Notes under the pieces: generated by a model | Told to the model about the DNA's origin: nothing | The model's database searches: none | The model's input: only the letters and a program-made list of their open reading frames with translations | Source: Heyndrickxia coagulans DSM 1 = ATCC 7050 | GTDB lineage: Bacteria > Bacillota > Bacilli > Bacillales > Bacillaceae_C | Assembly (NCBI RefSeq): GCF_000290615.1 | Contig: NZ_ALAS01000112.1 | Coordinates: forward strand, 1 to 33,909 | Length of the DNA stretch: 33,909 nt | Direction: 5' to 3' | Program-made: the position numbers and the translations under genes | Shown: in pieces, positions 17,645 to 27,420 of the stretch | How positions within the stretch are numbered: position 1 is the stretch's first letter | Layout of the letters: each line of letters starts with the position of its first letter

Positions 17645-18139
17645 TTGAAAAGCCGCAAAATTTTTTCCGCCATTATCCTGATCGGGTTCGGCCTGTATTT
17701 TTATTTGCAGCGTTTTGACCTTACCGGCATGAAGGATTACTTTACATGGCCGACGCTGTTGATCATTGTCGGGCTCGCTTTTTTAGGCGAAGGCTACTGG
17801 GGCCGGGACGAGGAATCGATTTTGCCGGGGGTCATTCTCGTCGGGTTCGGCCTCCACTTCCACCTTGCCGGCAAAATCGCAATTTGGCCGGACAATATCG
17901 GGGTCTTTGTTCTCATCATTGCCATCGGTTTTTTGCTCCGTTCGCAAAAAACTGGGGATGGCACGTTTTACGGCCTGCTGTTTCTCGTGCTGTCCATCCT
18001 GCTCCTGTTTTCCGATAAAGTGATGGGGTGGTTCGGCCTTGTCGAGAACAATGTTTCTTCCCTGATCAATTTCTGGCCGGCCGTGCTTGTCGTTATCGGC
18101 GTCTACCTGCTGTTTGCGAAAAGAAGGGGGCGGAAATAA
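17645..18139 (+). CDS. ysxD: Membrane protein YsxD, LiaI/LiaF-like (DUF5668 type)
   Basis: 164 residues from a TTG at 17645 (opens KSRKIFSAIILIGFGLYFYL). AAGGAAAG lies about 12 bases upstream, a little far, so the start is less certain. Five or six hydrophobic segments are visible, three of them built alike: IILIGFGLYFYL, PTLLIIVGLAFLGEGYW, and PGVILVGFGLHFHLA, then INFWPAVLVVIGVYLLFA near the end. This internal repetition is the hallmark of the LiaI-LiaF-like transmembrane region family. It ends in a basic tail KRRGRK. The gene lies between hemA and ysxC, the position I recall for ysxD in B. subtilis, but is transcribed opposite to both neighbours. Function unknown; a role in envelope stress sensing would be only an analogy to LiaF. 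Confidence 0.78.
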   Translation: MKSRKIFSAIILIGFGLYFYLQRFDLTGMKDYFTWPTLLIIVGLAFLGEGYWGRDEESILPGVILVGFGLHFHLAGKIAIWPDNIGVFVLIIAIGFLLRSQKTGDGTFYGLLFLVLSILLLFSDKVMGWFGLVENNVSSLINFWPAVLVVIGVYLLFAKRRGRK

Positions 18140-18281
18140 CCCGCCCGTAAAAGCCGGGCATTCAAACAGCCCGTGCGCCCGAAAAAACGGCCAGGCGATT
18201 CCCACCGGCAAATTCCGGGGACGGGCCGCTACAAGCCCGGCTGAATAAATACTATTTCGGATGCGGTCCCGAAGCCTGCAG

Positions 18282-18317
18282 AAAAGCCCGGCGCCCACAT
18301 GCTGGCCCCGGGCTTTT
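18282..18317. terminator. Terminator of lonA-ysxC (possibly bidirectional with ysxD)
   Basis: AAAAGCCCGG and CCGGGCTTTT are a perfect inverted pair, with a 16-base middle. Both strands end in TTTT. It directly follows the ysxC stop and lies 140 bases after the convergent ysxD gene. Confidence 0.7.
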
Positions 18318-18319
18318 AT

Positions 18320-18904
18320 TCACTTGATTCTTTCCATCAGGGAAGCCCACACTTTGTCCTTCCCCTCTCCTGTTTCAGATGAAAATAAAATGATTTCGTC
18401 TTCTTTTTCCAGATTCAGCGTTTCTTTTGCCGTTTTCAAATGGGATGCCCATTTGCCTTTCGGGATTTTATCGGCTTTTGTGGCCACGATGATACACGGG
18501 ATTTTGTAGTACTTTAAAAAATTGTACATCAGGCAGTCGTCGTTTGTCGGCGGATGCCGGACATCCACAATGAGCACGACCGTCTTCAGCTGTTTTCTTG
18601 ATGTCATGTACGCCTCAATCATCTGGCCCCATTTTTCCCGTTCTTTTTTCGACACCTTCGCAAACCCGTAGCCGGGAACGTCGACAAAGTACAATTTGTT
18701 TTCGATTTTGTAAAAGTTCAGCGTCTGGGTTTTCCCCGGCTTGGAAGAGGTCCGGGCAAGGGCTTTGCGGTTGATCATTTTATTAATAAAGGAAGACTTT
18801 CCCACATTTGACCGGCCGGCAAGCGCAATTTCCGGCAAATGCCCTTCCGGATATTGCTCCTGCCGCACCGCGCTGATGACCAGTTCTGCCTCCGTTACTT
18901 TCAT
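18320..18904 (-). CDS. ysxC: Ribosome biogenesis GTPase YsxC (EngB)
   Basis: 194 residues. An essential TRAFAC-class GTPase of the EngB/YihA family acting in 50S subunit assembly. G1 GRSNVGKS at 30-37, G3 DVPGYG at 75-80, G4 TKAD at 142-145 and G5 SSETG near 174. The switch segment [14 protein letters not shown] (52-65) is typical. It overlaps the lonA stop by four bases (ATGA), so it is coupled to lonA, as in B. subtilis. Confidence 0.97.
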   Translation of the reverse strand: MKVTEAELVISAVRQEQYPEGHLPEIALAGRSNVGKSSFINKMINRKALARTSSKPGKTQTLNFYKIENKLYFVDVPGYGFAKVSKKEREKWGQMIEAYMTSRKQLKTVVLIVDVRHPPTNDDCLMYNFLKYYKIPCIIVATKADKIPKGKWASHLKTAKETLNLEKEDEIILFSSETGEGKDKVWASLMERIK

Positions 18905-21225
18905 TTCTCCTCACCTGCAATGGCAATTTCAATGACTTCATCCATATGCGTGACCGGGTAAAAATGGAGATCCCCGCGCACGCTTTCCGGAATGTCATCC
19001 AAATCTCTCTCATTTTCTTTCGGAATAATAATTTTTTTCAGCCCCGCTCTATGTGCGCCGAGCGATTTTTCCTTCAATCCGCCGATCGGGAGTACTCTGC
19101 CGCGCAGGGTGATTTCGCCTGTCATCCCGACTTCCTTATGCACGGCATGCTTCGTCAGTGCGGAAATCAGGGCGGTTGCAATCGTGATCCCGGCAGAAGG
19201 GCCGTCCTTCGGCACAGCGCCTTCCGGAACGTGGATATGAATATCATACTTTTCATGGAAATCCGGCGCAAGCCCGAGTGTTTCCGCTTTGGAGCGGACA
19301 AAACTGAAGGCGGTCTGGGCGGACTCTTTCATCACATCCCCAAGTTTTCCGGTCAGGACCAGCTTTCCTTTCCCCGGTGAAAGCGACACTTCGATCTGAA
19401 GTGTATCGCCGCCGACGGTCGTGTAGGCAAGCCCGGTCGCCACGCCAACCTGGTCTTCCATTTCGGCCTGCCCGTAATGGTAAAGCGGCTTTCCCAGAAA
19501 GTCAACGATATTTTTTGCTGAGACCGTGACCCGTTTTCTTTTCCCGGATACAATGACTTTCGCCGTTTTCCTGCAAACTTCGGCCAATCTCCGTTCCAGT
19601 CCGCGCACGCCTGCTTCGCGCGTATAGCGGCGCACGACCAGGCGGAGAGCCTCCGCATCCACCCTCAGCTGATTGCGGGCAAGCCCGTTTTCTTTTATTT
19701 GCTTAGGGAGCAGATGGGACTTGGCAATTTCAATTTTTTCCAATTCCGTATAGCCGGAGATCGAAATGATTTCCATCCGGTCGCGCAAAGGGCCGGGAAC
19801 TGCAGACAGATCGTTGGCCGTTGCAATGAACATCACTTTCGACAAATCATACGGCTCTTCAATAAAATGGTCGCTGAACGCATGGTTCTGTTCCGGATCA
19901 AGCACCTCAAGCATCGCTGCTGAGGGGTCGCCGCGAAAGTCGCTGGCCATTTTATCGATTTCATCGAGCAAAAAAACCGGATTTATCGTGCCGGCTTTTT
20001 TCATGCCCTGGATGATCCGCCCCGGCATTGCGCCGACATATGTTCTGCGGTGGCCGCGGATTTCCGATTCGTCCCTCACGCCGCCGAGCGAAACGCGGAC
20101 AAATTTTCTGCCCAAAGATTTTGCAATTGACCGTGCCAGGCTCGTTTTCCCGACACCCGGAGGCCCGGCAAGGCAAAGGATCGGCCCCTTGATCGACCGG
20201 GTCAGCTGCTGCACCGCCAGGTATTCAAGGACGCGCTCCTTCACTTTTTCAAGGCCGTAGTGGTCTTCGTTCAAAATCTTTTCCGCTTTTGCGACGTTGA
20301 GGTCATCTTCTGTAGCGTTCGACCACGGGAGCGTGATCAGCCAGTCCAAATAATTGCGGATCACCGCGCTTTCAGACGAAGCGGCCGGAATTTTTTCATA
20401 CCGGTCCAATTCTTTGAACGCGGTATTGGCCACATGCTCGGGCATGCCGGCATTCAGAATTTTTTCGCGCAGCTCATGCACTTCCGCCGTTTTGCCTTCT
20501 TTATCCCCGAGTTCTTTCTGGATGGCTTTCATTTGTTCCCGCAAATAATATTCTTTTTGCGTCCGCTCCATCGACTTTTTCACTTGCTGGCTGATTTCTT
20601 TTTCAAGCTGCAAAATTTCCTGTTCATTTTTGATCAGCCCGATCAGCTTTCGAATTCTTTCTTTTATGTCAATCGTTTCGAGAATGTCCTGCTTTTGCGG
20701 AAGGCGGAGCGGCAAATGGGATGCGATAATATCGGCCGCCTTGCCCCCGTCTTCCATATCGGAGACCGCCTGGAAGGTTTCACCCGAAATTTTTTTCGAC
20801 TGGCTGATGTACTGATTGAAAAATTCGAGCATCGTGCGCATCAACGCTTCCGTTTCTGCATCCGGCAGAAACCGCTCATCAAATGTTTCGACTTCGACGG
20901 AATAGAAGGTGCCTTCATCTTCAAAAGATACAATTTTTGCGCGCCGCACGCCTTCCACGAGCACGCGGATGGTCCCGTTCTGCAGTTTCATCATCTGGTT
21001 CACTTTTGTGAGCGTTCCGGTTTGGTATAAATCTTCCTGTTTTGGTTCTTCGATGGAAACGTCTTTTTGTGTCGTCATGAAAACTTCGCTGCCATGCATC
21101 ATGGCGTTTTCAAGGGCCTGTACAGAGTAGTCCCGGCCGACGTCCAAGTGCAAAACCATCGATGGATACACAAGAATCCCCCGTAAAGGAAGCAAAGGAA
21201 CTGTGTATGCGGATTGTGTTGTCAT
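18901..21225 (-). CDS. lonA: ATP-dependent protease LonA
   Basis: 774 residues, the normal length for Bacillus LonA. Degrades misfolded and regulatory proteins in the cytoplasm. The N-terminal LAN substrate domain (about 10-200) is followed by a coiled segment. Walker A GPPGVGKT is at 354-361, Walker [10 protein letters not shown] at 417-425. The protease domain has catalytic S677 in KDGPSAGI and K720 in GGLKEK. The ATG is preceded by AGGGGTG, a modest ribosome site. A hairpin lies in the 42-base gap to lonB. No strong sigma-A promoter was seen in that gap; one may lie within the end of lonB. Confidence 0.98.
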   Translation of the reverse strand: MTTQSAYTVPLLPLRGILVYPSMVLHLDVGRDYSVQALENAMMHGSEVFMTTQKDVSIEEPKQEDLYQTGTLTKVNQMMKLQNGTIRVLVEGVRRAKIVSFEDEGTFYSVEVETFDERFLPDAETEALMRTMLEFFNQYISQSKKISGETFQAVSDMEDGGKAADIIASHLPLRLPQKQDILETIDIKERIRKLIGLIKNEQEILQLEKEISQQVKKSMERTQKEYYLREQMKAIQKELGDKEGKTAEVHELREKILNAGMPEHVANTAFKELDRYEKIPAASSESAVIRNYLDWLITLPWSNATEDDLNVAKAEKILNEDHYGLEKVKERVLEYLAVQQLTRSIKGPILCLAGPPGVGKTSLARSIAKSLGRKFVRVSLGGVRDESEIRGHRRTYVGAMPGRIIQGMKKAGTINPVFLLDEIDKMASDFRGDPSAAMLEVLDPEQNHAFSDHFIEEPYDLSKVMFIATANDLSAVPGPLRDRMEIISISGYTELEKIEIAKSHLLPKQIKENGLARNQLRVDAEALRLVVRRYTREAGVRGLERRLAEVCRKTAKVIVSGKRKRVTVSAKNIVDFLGKPLYHYGQAEMEDQVGVATGLAYTTVGGDTLQIEVSLSPGKGKLVLTGKLGDVMKESAQTAFSFVRSKAETLGLAPDFHEKYDIHIHVPEGAVPKDGPSAGITIATALISALTKHAVHKEVGMTGEITLRGRVLPIGGLKEKSLGAHRAGLKKIIIPKENERDLDDIPESVRGDLHFYPVTHMDEVIEIAIAGEEK

Positions 21226-21253
21226 CTCAGCACCCCTATCTTGATACGTCTTT

Positions 21254-21277
21254 AGGGGGCCTGTCCATTAACCCCCT
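21254..21277 (-). other. Hairpin spanning the lonB stop
   Basis: AGGGGG and CCCCCT pair around a 12-base loop that contains the lonB stop codon region. It is followed on the minus strand by AAAGACG, not by a U-tract, so it is a processing or partial-termination hairpin at best. Confidence 0.45.
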
Positions 21278-22905
21278 ATGAGCGCATTGTCGTTAAAATG
21301 TTTCTTTAATGCGATATCCAGGACTTCTTCAAGCTGCCGGACCGGAACGATCGCAATGCCGGTGATTTCCTTGAATGAGGCCTGCATGTTTTCGGCAGGA
21401 ATGATCACCGTTTTGGCGCCTGCCTGTTTTGCTGCTTTTATTTTGGCATACACGCCGCCGACCGGTTTGACCTTGCCGTGCAGGCTGATTTCCCCTGTCA
21501 TGGCTGCTGTCTGGTCAACAGGAATTTTATAAATGGCGGAATAAATGCCGCATGCCATCGCAATCCCGGCGGAAGGGCCGTCAACCGGAATCCCGCCCGG
21601 AAAATTGACATGGAGGTCATACTGGTCAGCGGGCACACCCATCGTCCGTAAAACGGTAATGACGTTTTCGGCGGAACCTCTCGCCATGCTTTTTCTGCGG
21701 ACCGATTTCCCTTCGCCGCCGATGCTCTCTTCGTCCACAATCCCGGTAATGTTGACGCTGCCCTTTTCTTTTGCCGGAATGGCCGCCACTTCAATTTCAA
21801 GAAGTATCCCTGTGTTCGGCCCGGTTACGGCAAGCCCGTTGACAAGGCCGGCCGCCGGCTGTTCAGGGGCCCTTTTCTCATAGCGCGGCGACAACTGGCT
21901 GGCTGTTGCCACCCATTCCAGGTCCTGCTCCCGGATAAAATCCTGTCCTTCCTGGATCGCAAGTCCTGCAGCAATTTGCACCATATTGACCGCTTCCCTG
22001 CCGTTTTGGGTATATTGCGCCAAAATGTCCAGGCCGTTTTCGCTGATTGCCATATGGATTTTATCAGCTGCCTTTTTTGCAACCTGTTTAATTTCGCTGC
22101 GGTCAAGTTCGCGAAAAAACACTTCCATGCAGCGCGAACGGATGGCCGGCGGAATTTCGTTCGGCGTTCTGGTCGTTGCGCCGATCAGCCGGAAATCCGC
22201 AGGCAGCCCGTTTTGGAAAATATCATGGATATGATGCGGAATTTCCCGGTTTTCAGGATTGTAATACGCACTTTCCAAAAAAACTTTCCTGTCTTCCAGT
22301 ACTTTCAATAATTTATTCATTTGAACCGGGTGCAATTCCCCGATTTCATCAATAAACAGGACGCCGCCGTGGGCAGAGGTGACCGCACCCTGCTTCGGCT
22401 GCGGGATGCCGGCCTGACCCATGGCGCCCGCCCCCTGGTAGATCGGGTCGTGAACGGAACCGATTAAAGGATCGGCAATGCCCCTCTCATCAAAGCGGGC
22501 TGTTGTGGCATCCAGTTCAACAAAAACAGCGTCGTGTTGAAAAGGGGATTTCGGATTTTTTTTGGCTTCCTCAAGCACAAGCCGGGCCGCTGCCGTTTTG
22601 CCGACACCGGGCGGCCCGTAAATGATACAGTGTTGCGGGTTCGGGCCGCAAAGCGCCGCCCGCAGCGCTTTAATGCCGTCTTCCTGGCCCACAATATCCG
22701 CGAACGCTACCGGGCGGACGCGTTCCGAAAGCGGCACAGATAAAGAAATTTCCCGCAGTTTCCGCAACTGTTCCATTTCTTTTTTCGATTCCCTGTCTAT
22801 CGTCATTTTTTGTGTTTTTTGGCTTTTTAACAAGTTCCAAAAGTAAAGCCCGATTATGACCCCGAAAAATAACTGGATCAATAAGGCAATCCCCGTCCAA
22901 TTCAT
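21268..22905 (-). CDS. lonB: Forespore ATP-dependent protease LonB
   Basis: 545 residues from the ATG at 22905, chosen because GGAGGG lies seven bases before it; B. subtilis LonB is about 550. The N-terminus is a membrane helix (residues 4-25, GIALLIQLFFGVIIGLYFW) in place of the LonA substrate domain. AAA+ Walker A GPPGVGKT at 97-104 and Walker B VLFIDEIGE at 182-190. Protease dyad S445 (VDGPSAG) and K488 (GGVYAK). In B. subtilis LonB is made in the forespore under sigma-F and localises there. A perfect sigma-F-type promoter lies about 50 bases upstream, so the same control is expected. A terminator for clpX isolates it from the preceding gene. Confidence 0.96.
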   Translation of the reverse strand: MNWTGIALLIQLFFGVIIGLYFWNLLKSQKTQKMTIDRESKKEMEQLRKLREISLSVPLSERVRPVAFADIVGQEDGIKALRAALCGPNPQHCIIYGPPGVGKTAAARLVLEEAKKNPKSPFQHDAVFVELDATTARFDERGIADPLIGSVHDPIYQGAGAMGQAGIPQPKQGAVTSAHGGVLFIDEIGELHPVQMNKLLKVLEDRKVFLESAYYNPENREIPHHIHDIFQNGLPADFRLIGATTRTPNEIPPAIRSRCMEVFFRELDRSEIKQVAKKAADKIHMAISENGLDILAQYTQNGREAVNMVQIAAGLAIQEGQDFIREQDLEWVATASQLSPRYEKRAPEQPAAGLVNGLAVTGPNTGILLEIEVAAIPAKEKGSVNITGIVDEESIGGEGKSVRRKSMARGSAENVITVLRTMGVPADQYDLHVNFPGGIPVDGPSAGIAMACGIYSAIYKIPVDQTAAMTGEISLHGKVKPVGGVYAKIKAAKQAGAKTVIIPAENMQASFKEITGIAIVPVRQLEEVLDIALKKHFNDNALIGG

Positions 22906-22961
22906 CCTATTCCCTCCAAGCATTTCAGTTGCAGCCTGATCATGCCGCTTCCTTATTTACC

Positions 22962-22991
22962 TAGTATCTCCGGCTGCCGGAGGGAATAAAC
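22962..22991 (-). promoter_or_regulatory. Sigma-F promoter of lonB
   Basis: On the minus strand GTTTA (22987-22991), a 15-base spacer and GGAGATACTA (22962-22971). These match the forespore sigma-F patterns GywTA and GGnrAnAnTw in every defined position. The lonB ATG is about 50 bases downstream. Confidence 0.8.
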
Positions 22992-23023
22992 GGGGATTTC
23001 TGAAAACCGGGAACGGGTAAGTG

Positions 23024-23057
23024 GAAGAAAAAAGGGCAAGCGCACCGCTCGCCCTTT
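23024..23057 (-). terminator. Terminator downstream of clpX
   Basis: AAAGGGCGAGCG and CGCTTGCCCTTT pair with one wobble around GTG, followed by TTTCTTCC on the minus strand. It lies about 140 bases past the clpX stop; the intervening 23058-23198 shows no gene. Confidence 0.82.
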
Positions 23058-23198
23058 GCTTCTTTATTCTGCTTCGCTTTTCATTTTGCCGGCGCTGTGC
23101 CAATACCGAGAATATTTGCCCCTGCTGCCGGAGGCCGGTTCCTGCTCAAAAAGAATGTTCACGCCGGATTGCCGGCGGGCAGCCCGGCTCCGTTTTAT

Positions 23199-24467
23199 TT
23201 ATGCCGATTTTGTCTGGTCGCTGCCTTCAATGACTGTGCCGTCTTTCAGCACAAGTCGCGGGAATTCTTTGTCCAGGACGGATTCTTTTGTGACAATACA
23301 TTTTTTAATATCTTCCCGGGACGGCAAGTCGAACATCACATCGAGCATAATGCCTTCAATAATGGAACGCAGGCCGCGTGCACCCGTTTTTCTTTCGATC
23401 GCTTTTTTCGCGATTTCCTTCAGCGCATCCTGTTCGAATTCCAATTCTACATGGTCGAGTTCCAACATTTTTTTATACTGCTTGACCAGCGCATTTTTCG
23501 GTTCGGTCAAAATTTTAATCAATGCCTCTTCGTCCAATTGTTCCAAAGTGGCAATGACCGGAAGGCGGCCGATGAATTCCGGAATCAGCCCGAAAGAAAG
23601 CAAATCTTCCGGCAGTACCTGCTTCAGGAGCGATTTTTCATCGAGTTCGTCATTTTTTAAATCGGTGCCGAAACCGATCACTTTTTTGCCGAGGCGGCGT
23701 TTAATGATCTGGTCGATGCCGTCAAACGCACCGCCGCAAATAAACAGAATATTGGTTGTGTCAATCTGGATAAATTCCTGGTGCGGATGTTTGCGCCCTC
23801 CTTGAGGCGGAACGCTCGCAACCGTGCCTTCCAAAATTTTCAGGAGCGCCTGCTGCACGCCTTCACCGGAAACATCGCGCGTAATCGAAGGGTTTTCCGA
23901 TTTACGGGCAATTTTATCAATCTCATCAATATAGATGATGCCTTTTTCCGCTTTTTCCACATCATAATCAGCCGCCTGGATCAGCTTTAACAAAATATTT
24001 TCGACGTCTTCTCCAACATAGCCGGCTTCCGTCAGCGATGTGGCATCGGCAATCGCAAACGGCACATTCAAAATGCGTGCCAGCGTTTGCGCAAGCAACG
24101 TTTTCCCGCTCCCCGTCGGCCCGATTAAGCAAATATTGCTTTTTGCCAGCTCTACTTCATCAATTTTGCTGTTGGAATTAATCCGTTTATAATGGTTATA
24201 TACGGCAACCGCAAGCGATTTTTTCGCCTGTTCCTGGCCGATTACATATTCCGCAAGAATTTCACGGATTTCATGCGGTTTCGGAATGTCTTTGAATTCC
24301 ACTTCTTCTTCCGTGCCAAATTCCTCTTCAACAATTTCCGTGCACAATTCAATGCATTCATCACATATATACACACCCGGACCAGCGACCAATTTTCGCA
24401 CCTGGTCCTGCGATTTTCCGCAGAAAGAACATTTTAACTGCTGTTTTTCATCGCTGAATTTGAACAT
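23199..24467 (-). CDS. clpX: ClpX, ATPase subunit of the ClpXP protease
   Basis: 422 residues from the ATG at 24467 ([10 protein letters not shown]), which has AGGGGTGA upstream; the in-frame GTG three codons earlier is within that ribosome site. Unfolds substrates and feeds them to ClpP. The zinc-binding domain has C13, C16, C35 and C38. Walker A GPTGSGKT at 116-123 and Walker B IIYIDEID at 177-184. The ClpP-contact loop IGF is at 264-266 (KVIGFG). Nearly identical in layout to Bacillus ClpX. Its upstream gap contains a TATAAT box and the tig terminator, so it can be transcribed on its own. Confidence 0.98.
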   Translation of the reverse strand: MFKFSDEKQQLKCSFCGKSQDQVRKLVAGPGVYICDECIELCTEIVEEEFGTEEEVEFKDIPKPHEIREILAEYVIGQEQAKKSLAVAVYNHYKRINSNSKIDEVELAKSNICLIGPTGSGKTLLAQTLARILNVPFAIADATSLTEAGYVGEDVENILLKLIQAADYDVEKAEKGIIYIDEIDKIARKSENPSITRDVSGEGVQQALLKILEGTVASVPPQGGRKHPHQEFIQIDTTNILFICGGAFDGIDQIIKRRLGKKVIGFGTDLKNDELDEKSLLKQVLPEDLLSFGLIPEFIGRLPVIATLEQLDEEALIKILTEPKNALVKQYKKMLELDHVELEFEQDALKEIAKKAIERKTGARGLRSIIEGIMLDVMFDLPSREDIKKCIVTKESVLDKEFPRLVLKDGTVIEGSDQTKSA

Positions 24468-24550
24468 TCCATTCACCCCTTATATTGTACTTCTTCCACT
24501 CCATTGGCAGTTCCTGAAATAACAGGGACCCTTCATGACTCCCGCTTACC

Positions 24551-24556
24551 ATTATA
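24551..24556 (-). promoter_or_regulatory. Candidate -10 box of clpX promoter
   Basis: Perfect TATAAT on the minus strand in GTTTGTATAATGG, about 77 bases before the clpX ATG. No good -35 hexamer sits at 16-18 bases. The remaining 24557-24793 is AT-rich with a second weak box TACAAT near 24590, and no gene was seen. Confidence 0.5.
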
Positions 24557-24793
24557 CAAACCCCTTTTGCTGTGATTTGTATATGGATTGTATCACAAAA
24601 CTATGGTGGCAGGAAATAAACTGCTTATATCATTCTCCATGCATATGTAAAATTCCTGTCTACTCCAGATTTTCCCAAAAACCAGACAAATATTCTTCTC
24701 CATCCTGAAAAATTGCACCGCTAAGTTTCTGGTGCGCTTCTCTTACAGTATAGGCTTCTATGTATTTTTTTTTTGGCACAGCCCGCAGGTTAG

Positions 24794-24824
24794 AAAACAA
24801 GACACGAGCCAGTGCCGTGCCTTG
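24794..24824 (-). terminator. Terminator of tig
   Basis: CAAGGCACG and CGTGTCTTG (one G-U pair) around a nine-base loop, then TTTTC on the minus strand, just past the tig stop. Confidence 0.75.
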
Positions 24825-24838
24825 TATTTCTATTTATA

Positions 24839-26125
24839 TTATGCAACAGTTTTGCTGTTTTGCACAAGAAAATCGATCGCTTTGCGCGCTTTCAGATCGG
24901 CTTTGATGCCATCCGTAGAACCGAGCACCCGCCTGATATCTTCAACGGGCATGCCGTACATTTCGGACATGCGTTTCAGTTCTTCATCCACTTCTTCATC
25001 GGATACTTCAAGCTTTTCCGCATTGGCAATCGCTTCAAGCGTCAGATTAAAGCGGACGCGTTTTTCCGCATCTTCTTTCATCTGATTGCGGAGCGCTTCT
25101 TCATTCTGGCCGGAGAACTGATAGTAAAGTTCAAGGTTCAGCCCCTGGGCACTCAGGTTTTGTTCGAATTCTTGCAGCATGCGGTTCAATTCCGTATTGA
25201 TCATCGCTTCCGGAATGTCCATTTCCGCATTTTCCGCTGCTTTTTCGACCACTGCATCTTCAACCGCGTGTTTTGCCGCATGTTCTTTCGATTCTTTTAA
25301 GTCTTTTTTGATTTTTTCTTTTAATGCATCCAGCGTTTCCACTTCGTCATCCGCATCCTGCGCGAATTCATCATCCAGTTCAGGCAGGTGTTTCGCTTTG
25401 ATTTCATGGACTTTTACCTTGAAAACAGCTTTTTTGCCTGCAAGTTCACTAGCATGGTATTCTTCCGGGAAAGTGACTTCGATTTCTTTTTCATCGCCGG
25501 TTTTTACGCCTACTAATTGTTCTTCAAAACCCGGGATGAAGTTGCCCGACCCAAGTTCAAGCGAATAGTTTTCCGCAGATCCGCCTTCGAACGCTTCGCC
25601 GTCAACGAATCCTTCGAAGTCGATGACAACCGTGTCGCCCATTTCCGCTTCGCCGTCTTCCTTGATCACGAGTTCGGCAAGGCGTTCCTGCAGTTTCTTC
25701 AATTCTTCTTCCACGTCTTCGTCCGTTACTTCTGTATCCGGTTTTTCGACTTCAAGGCCTTTGTATTCGCCAAGTTTTACTTCCGGTTTCACGGTAACAG
25801 TCGCTTTAAAGATTAACGGTTTGCCTTTTTCCATTTGTTCGACATCAATATTCGGCGTATCGACCGGTTCAATGCCGGTTTCTTCGATCGCTTTTTCGTA
25901 TTCGCCAGGCACGATCATATCCAGTGCATCCTGGTAAAGAGATTCCACACCGAAACGTTTTTCAAATAAAGGACGCGGGATTTTCCCCTTCCGGAAACCC
26001 GGGACATTGATTTGTTTTACTACTTTTTTGAAGGCTTTATCCAGACTTTTATCAACCGTTTCAGCATCTACTTCAACTGTCAGGATCCCCTGGTTTCCTT
26101 CAGTTTTTTCCCATTTTGCTGACAT
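24839..26125 (-). CDS. tig: Trigger factor, ribosome-associated chaperone
   Basis: 428 residues. Binds near the ribosomal exit tunnel and holds nascent chains; it also has peptidyl-prolyl isomerase activity. The ribosome-binding signature [17 protein letters not shown] is at about 44-60. The FKBP-type domain (about 155-245) includes [20 protein letters not shown]. The C-terminal part is helical and acidic. GGAGGGAAAGG precedes the ATG. It is monocistronic here, with its own promoter and terminator, upstream of clpX as in B. subtilis. Confidence 0.98.
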   Translation of the reverse strand: MSAKWEKTEGNQGILTVEVDAETVDKSLDKAFKKVVKQINVPGFRKGKIPRPLFEKRFGVESLYQDALDMIVPGEYEKAIEETGIEPVDTPNIDVEQMEKGKPLIFKATVTVKPEVKLGEYKGLEVEKPDTEVTDEDVEEELKKLQERLAELVIKEDGEAEMGDTVVIDFEGFVDGEAFEGGSAENYSLELGSGNFIPGFEEQLVGVKTGDEKEIEVTFPEEYHASELAGKKAVFKVKVHEIKAKHLPELDDEFAQDADDEVETLDALKEKIKKDLKESKEHAAKHAVEDAVVEKAAENAEMDIPEAMINTELNRMLQEFEQNLSAQGLNLELYYQFSGQNEEALRNQMKEDAEKRVRFNLTLEAIANAEKLEVSDEEVDEELKRMSEMYGMPVEDIRRVLGSTDGIKADLKARKAIDFLVQNSKTVA

Positions 26126-26166
26126 ACCTTTCCCTCCAACAATCTATAAATAATAATGTAATAATA

Positions 26167-26189
26167 GGAAATAGACCGGGTCTGTTTCC
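26167..26189 (-). promoter_or_regulatory. Hairpin in the tig leader
   Basis: GGAAACAGACC and GGTCTATTTCC pair over eleven bases with one mismatch and an almost absent loop centred on CG. It is followed by TATTATTACATTATT on the transcript strand, then the ribosome site. It may stabilise the message or attenuate weakly. Confidence 0.4.
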
Positions 26190-26252
26190 TGATTCCCTTG
26201 TCTATTGCTTTTTTCAAATACGGATTGAAAAAAGACAGTTTACAACCATTTA

Positions 26253-26280
26253 ATTATAACACAGCTTTTTTGTCTTTCAA
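26253..26280 (-). promoter_or_regulatory. Sigma-A promoter of tig
   Basis: TTGAAA (26275-26280), a 16-base spacer and a perfect TATAAT (26253-26258) on the minus strand. It starts immediately after the ysoA stop codon, and the leader is about 120 bases. Confidence 0.75.
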
Positions 26281-26288
26281 TGATGAGC

Positions 26289-27281
26289 CTACAGATTCGG
26301 CAAAGAAATTTCCTCAAGGCTTTCGAGATAGCGGACGGCCTCAAGCAGCGCATCCGGCTCCACCGAATAGTACATCGCGATTTTATCCAAATACGCTTCC
26401 TGCCCGAAAAGCTTCAGGCCCATGCTGTAATAGGCAGCCGCCCACAGCGAGGGATCTTCCGGCTCCGGTTCAAACGGATACAGCAGGAAAAAGTGCCGAT
26501 CCAAAACCGTTTTAACTTGGGCAAAAAGGGTCGGATTTTTTTGTTCGACATCCCTTGAAAGCCGCGTAATCAAAAGATTGTACAGCTGCGTTTCAAAAAT
26601 CGGCAAAAGATGCGCGGGATTTACGGCGCCAGCCTTGCCGAGTTTTTGCACTTCGAATTCATCCGTGATCCCCTGTTCTTTTAAAACATTCAGCAAAAGG
26701 GTCTGGATAAACGGATGTTCGTCCGGATCCCGGATATACGCCCGGATTTCATCGAGATACGGGCGTATATTTTCATGCACCAGATGCGAAACCCGCAAGA
26801 TTTGTTCTTCCTGGTTCTCGGTTTCAAAAAGTTTGCGGCCTGTCTGCCCGGGCTCCTGTTCCGGTTTTGGCATCTGCATCCGCTTTTCACTGAAAGCGAG
26901 CAGTTTTTCATAATGGTCCAGCTTGTCCGGCGGGGCTTCTTTTTCTTCCAGCAGGGCATGCAGGGTGCTGCTGATTTCTTCATGTTCACCGAGCTGCACA
27001 AGAATCATGAGAAACAGATCGAGAATTTCGAAGTAATCGCCGGTTCCTTCACGAAGCATTTGCCTGCCCTGTTCTTTCGCTCTTTCATAATCGCCGGCTT
27101 CATAGAGTGCAATCATGTAGGCGGTCCCGATCTCCCCATCGTCATGGTCAAGCCGGCGTGCCTGGCGAAGCAGCGCGGCAGCTTCTTTATATTCTTTTTG
27201 GCTGATGGATTCGAGTCCCCGCTCCAAGAGGCGTTCTTTCAGACGAGGGAACGGCACCACATTGCTTTTTCCGTTTTTCAT
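26289..27281 (-). CDS. ysoA: TPR-repeat protein YsoA
   Basis: 330 residues. The N-terminal 130 residues are helical repeats of tetratricopeptide type (EYKEAAALLRQARRLDHDDGE; GDYERAKEQGRQML). The middle is charged and rich in Glu and Gln. The C-terminal part (about 170-330) has no recognised motif, with FALL-like and LLYPFEPEPEDPSLWAAAYY segments. No signal peptide or membrane helix is evident, so it is probably cytoplasmic. Its position upstream of tig matches ysoA of B. subtilis. The ribosome site GGCGGA is modest. The biochemical role is unknown; TPR proteins usually mediate protein contacts. In B. subtilis the leu genes lie next to it; here they are absent. Confidence 0.85.
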   Translation of the reverse strand: MKNGKSNVVPFPRLKERLLERGLESISQKEYKEAAALLRQARRLDHDDGEIGTAYMIALYEAGDYERAKEQGRQMLREGTGDYFEILDLFLMILVQLGEHEEISSTLHALLEEKEAPPDKLDHYEKLLAFSEKRMQMPKPEQEPGQTGRKLFETENQEEQILRVSHLVHENIRPYLDEIRAYIRDPDEHPFIQTLLLNVLKEQGITDEFEVQKLGKAGAVNPAHLLPIFETQLYNLLITRLSRDVEQKNPTLFAQVKTVLDRHFFLLYPFEPEPEDPSLWAAAYYSMGLKLFGQEAYLDKIAMYYSVEPDALLEAVRYLESLEEISLPNL

Positions 27282-27312
27282 TGTCCATTCCGCCTTTTTT
27301 TAGATCGTCACT

Positions 27313-27340
27313 AGTGTAGCATGAACCGGTTTTTTTGCAA
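27313..27340 (-). promoter_or_regulatory. Candidate sigma-A promoter of ysoA
   Basis: TTGCAA (27335-27340) and TACACT (27313-27318) with a 16-base spacer on the minus strand. A second -10-like TATAAT (near 27345-27350) lies just upstream without a clear -35. Confidence 0.5.
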
Positions 27341-27372
27341 AGGGATTATACTGCCGGGGGGCTTTCCATTAT

Positions 27373-27418
27373 GAAAAAAGCCAAACACAGAAAGCCATAA
27401 AGCTTCCGTGTCCGGCTT
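27373..27418 (-). terminator. Terminator of the DUF2512 gene
   Basis: AAGCCGGACACGGAAGC pairs imperfectly with GCTTTCTGTGTTTGGCTT, followed by TTTTCAT on the minus strand, immediately after the stop codon. Confidence 0.8.
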
Positions 27419-27420
27419 GC

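Noticed and set aside
20260-21030. 256-codon plus-strand frame inside lonA
   Set aside because: Antisense of conserved LonA coding sequence, rich in Phe and His as such shadows are.
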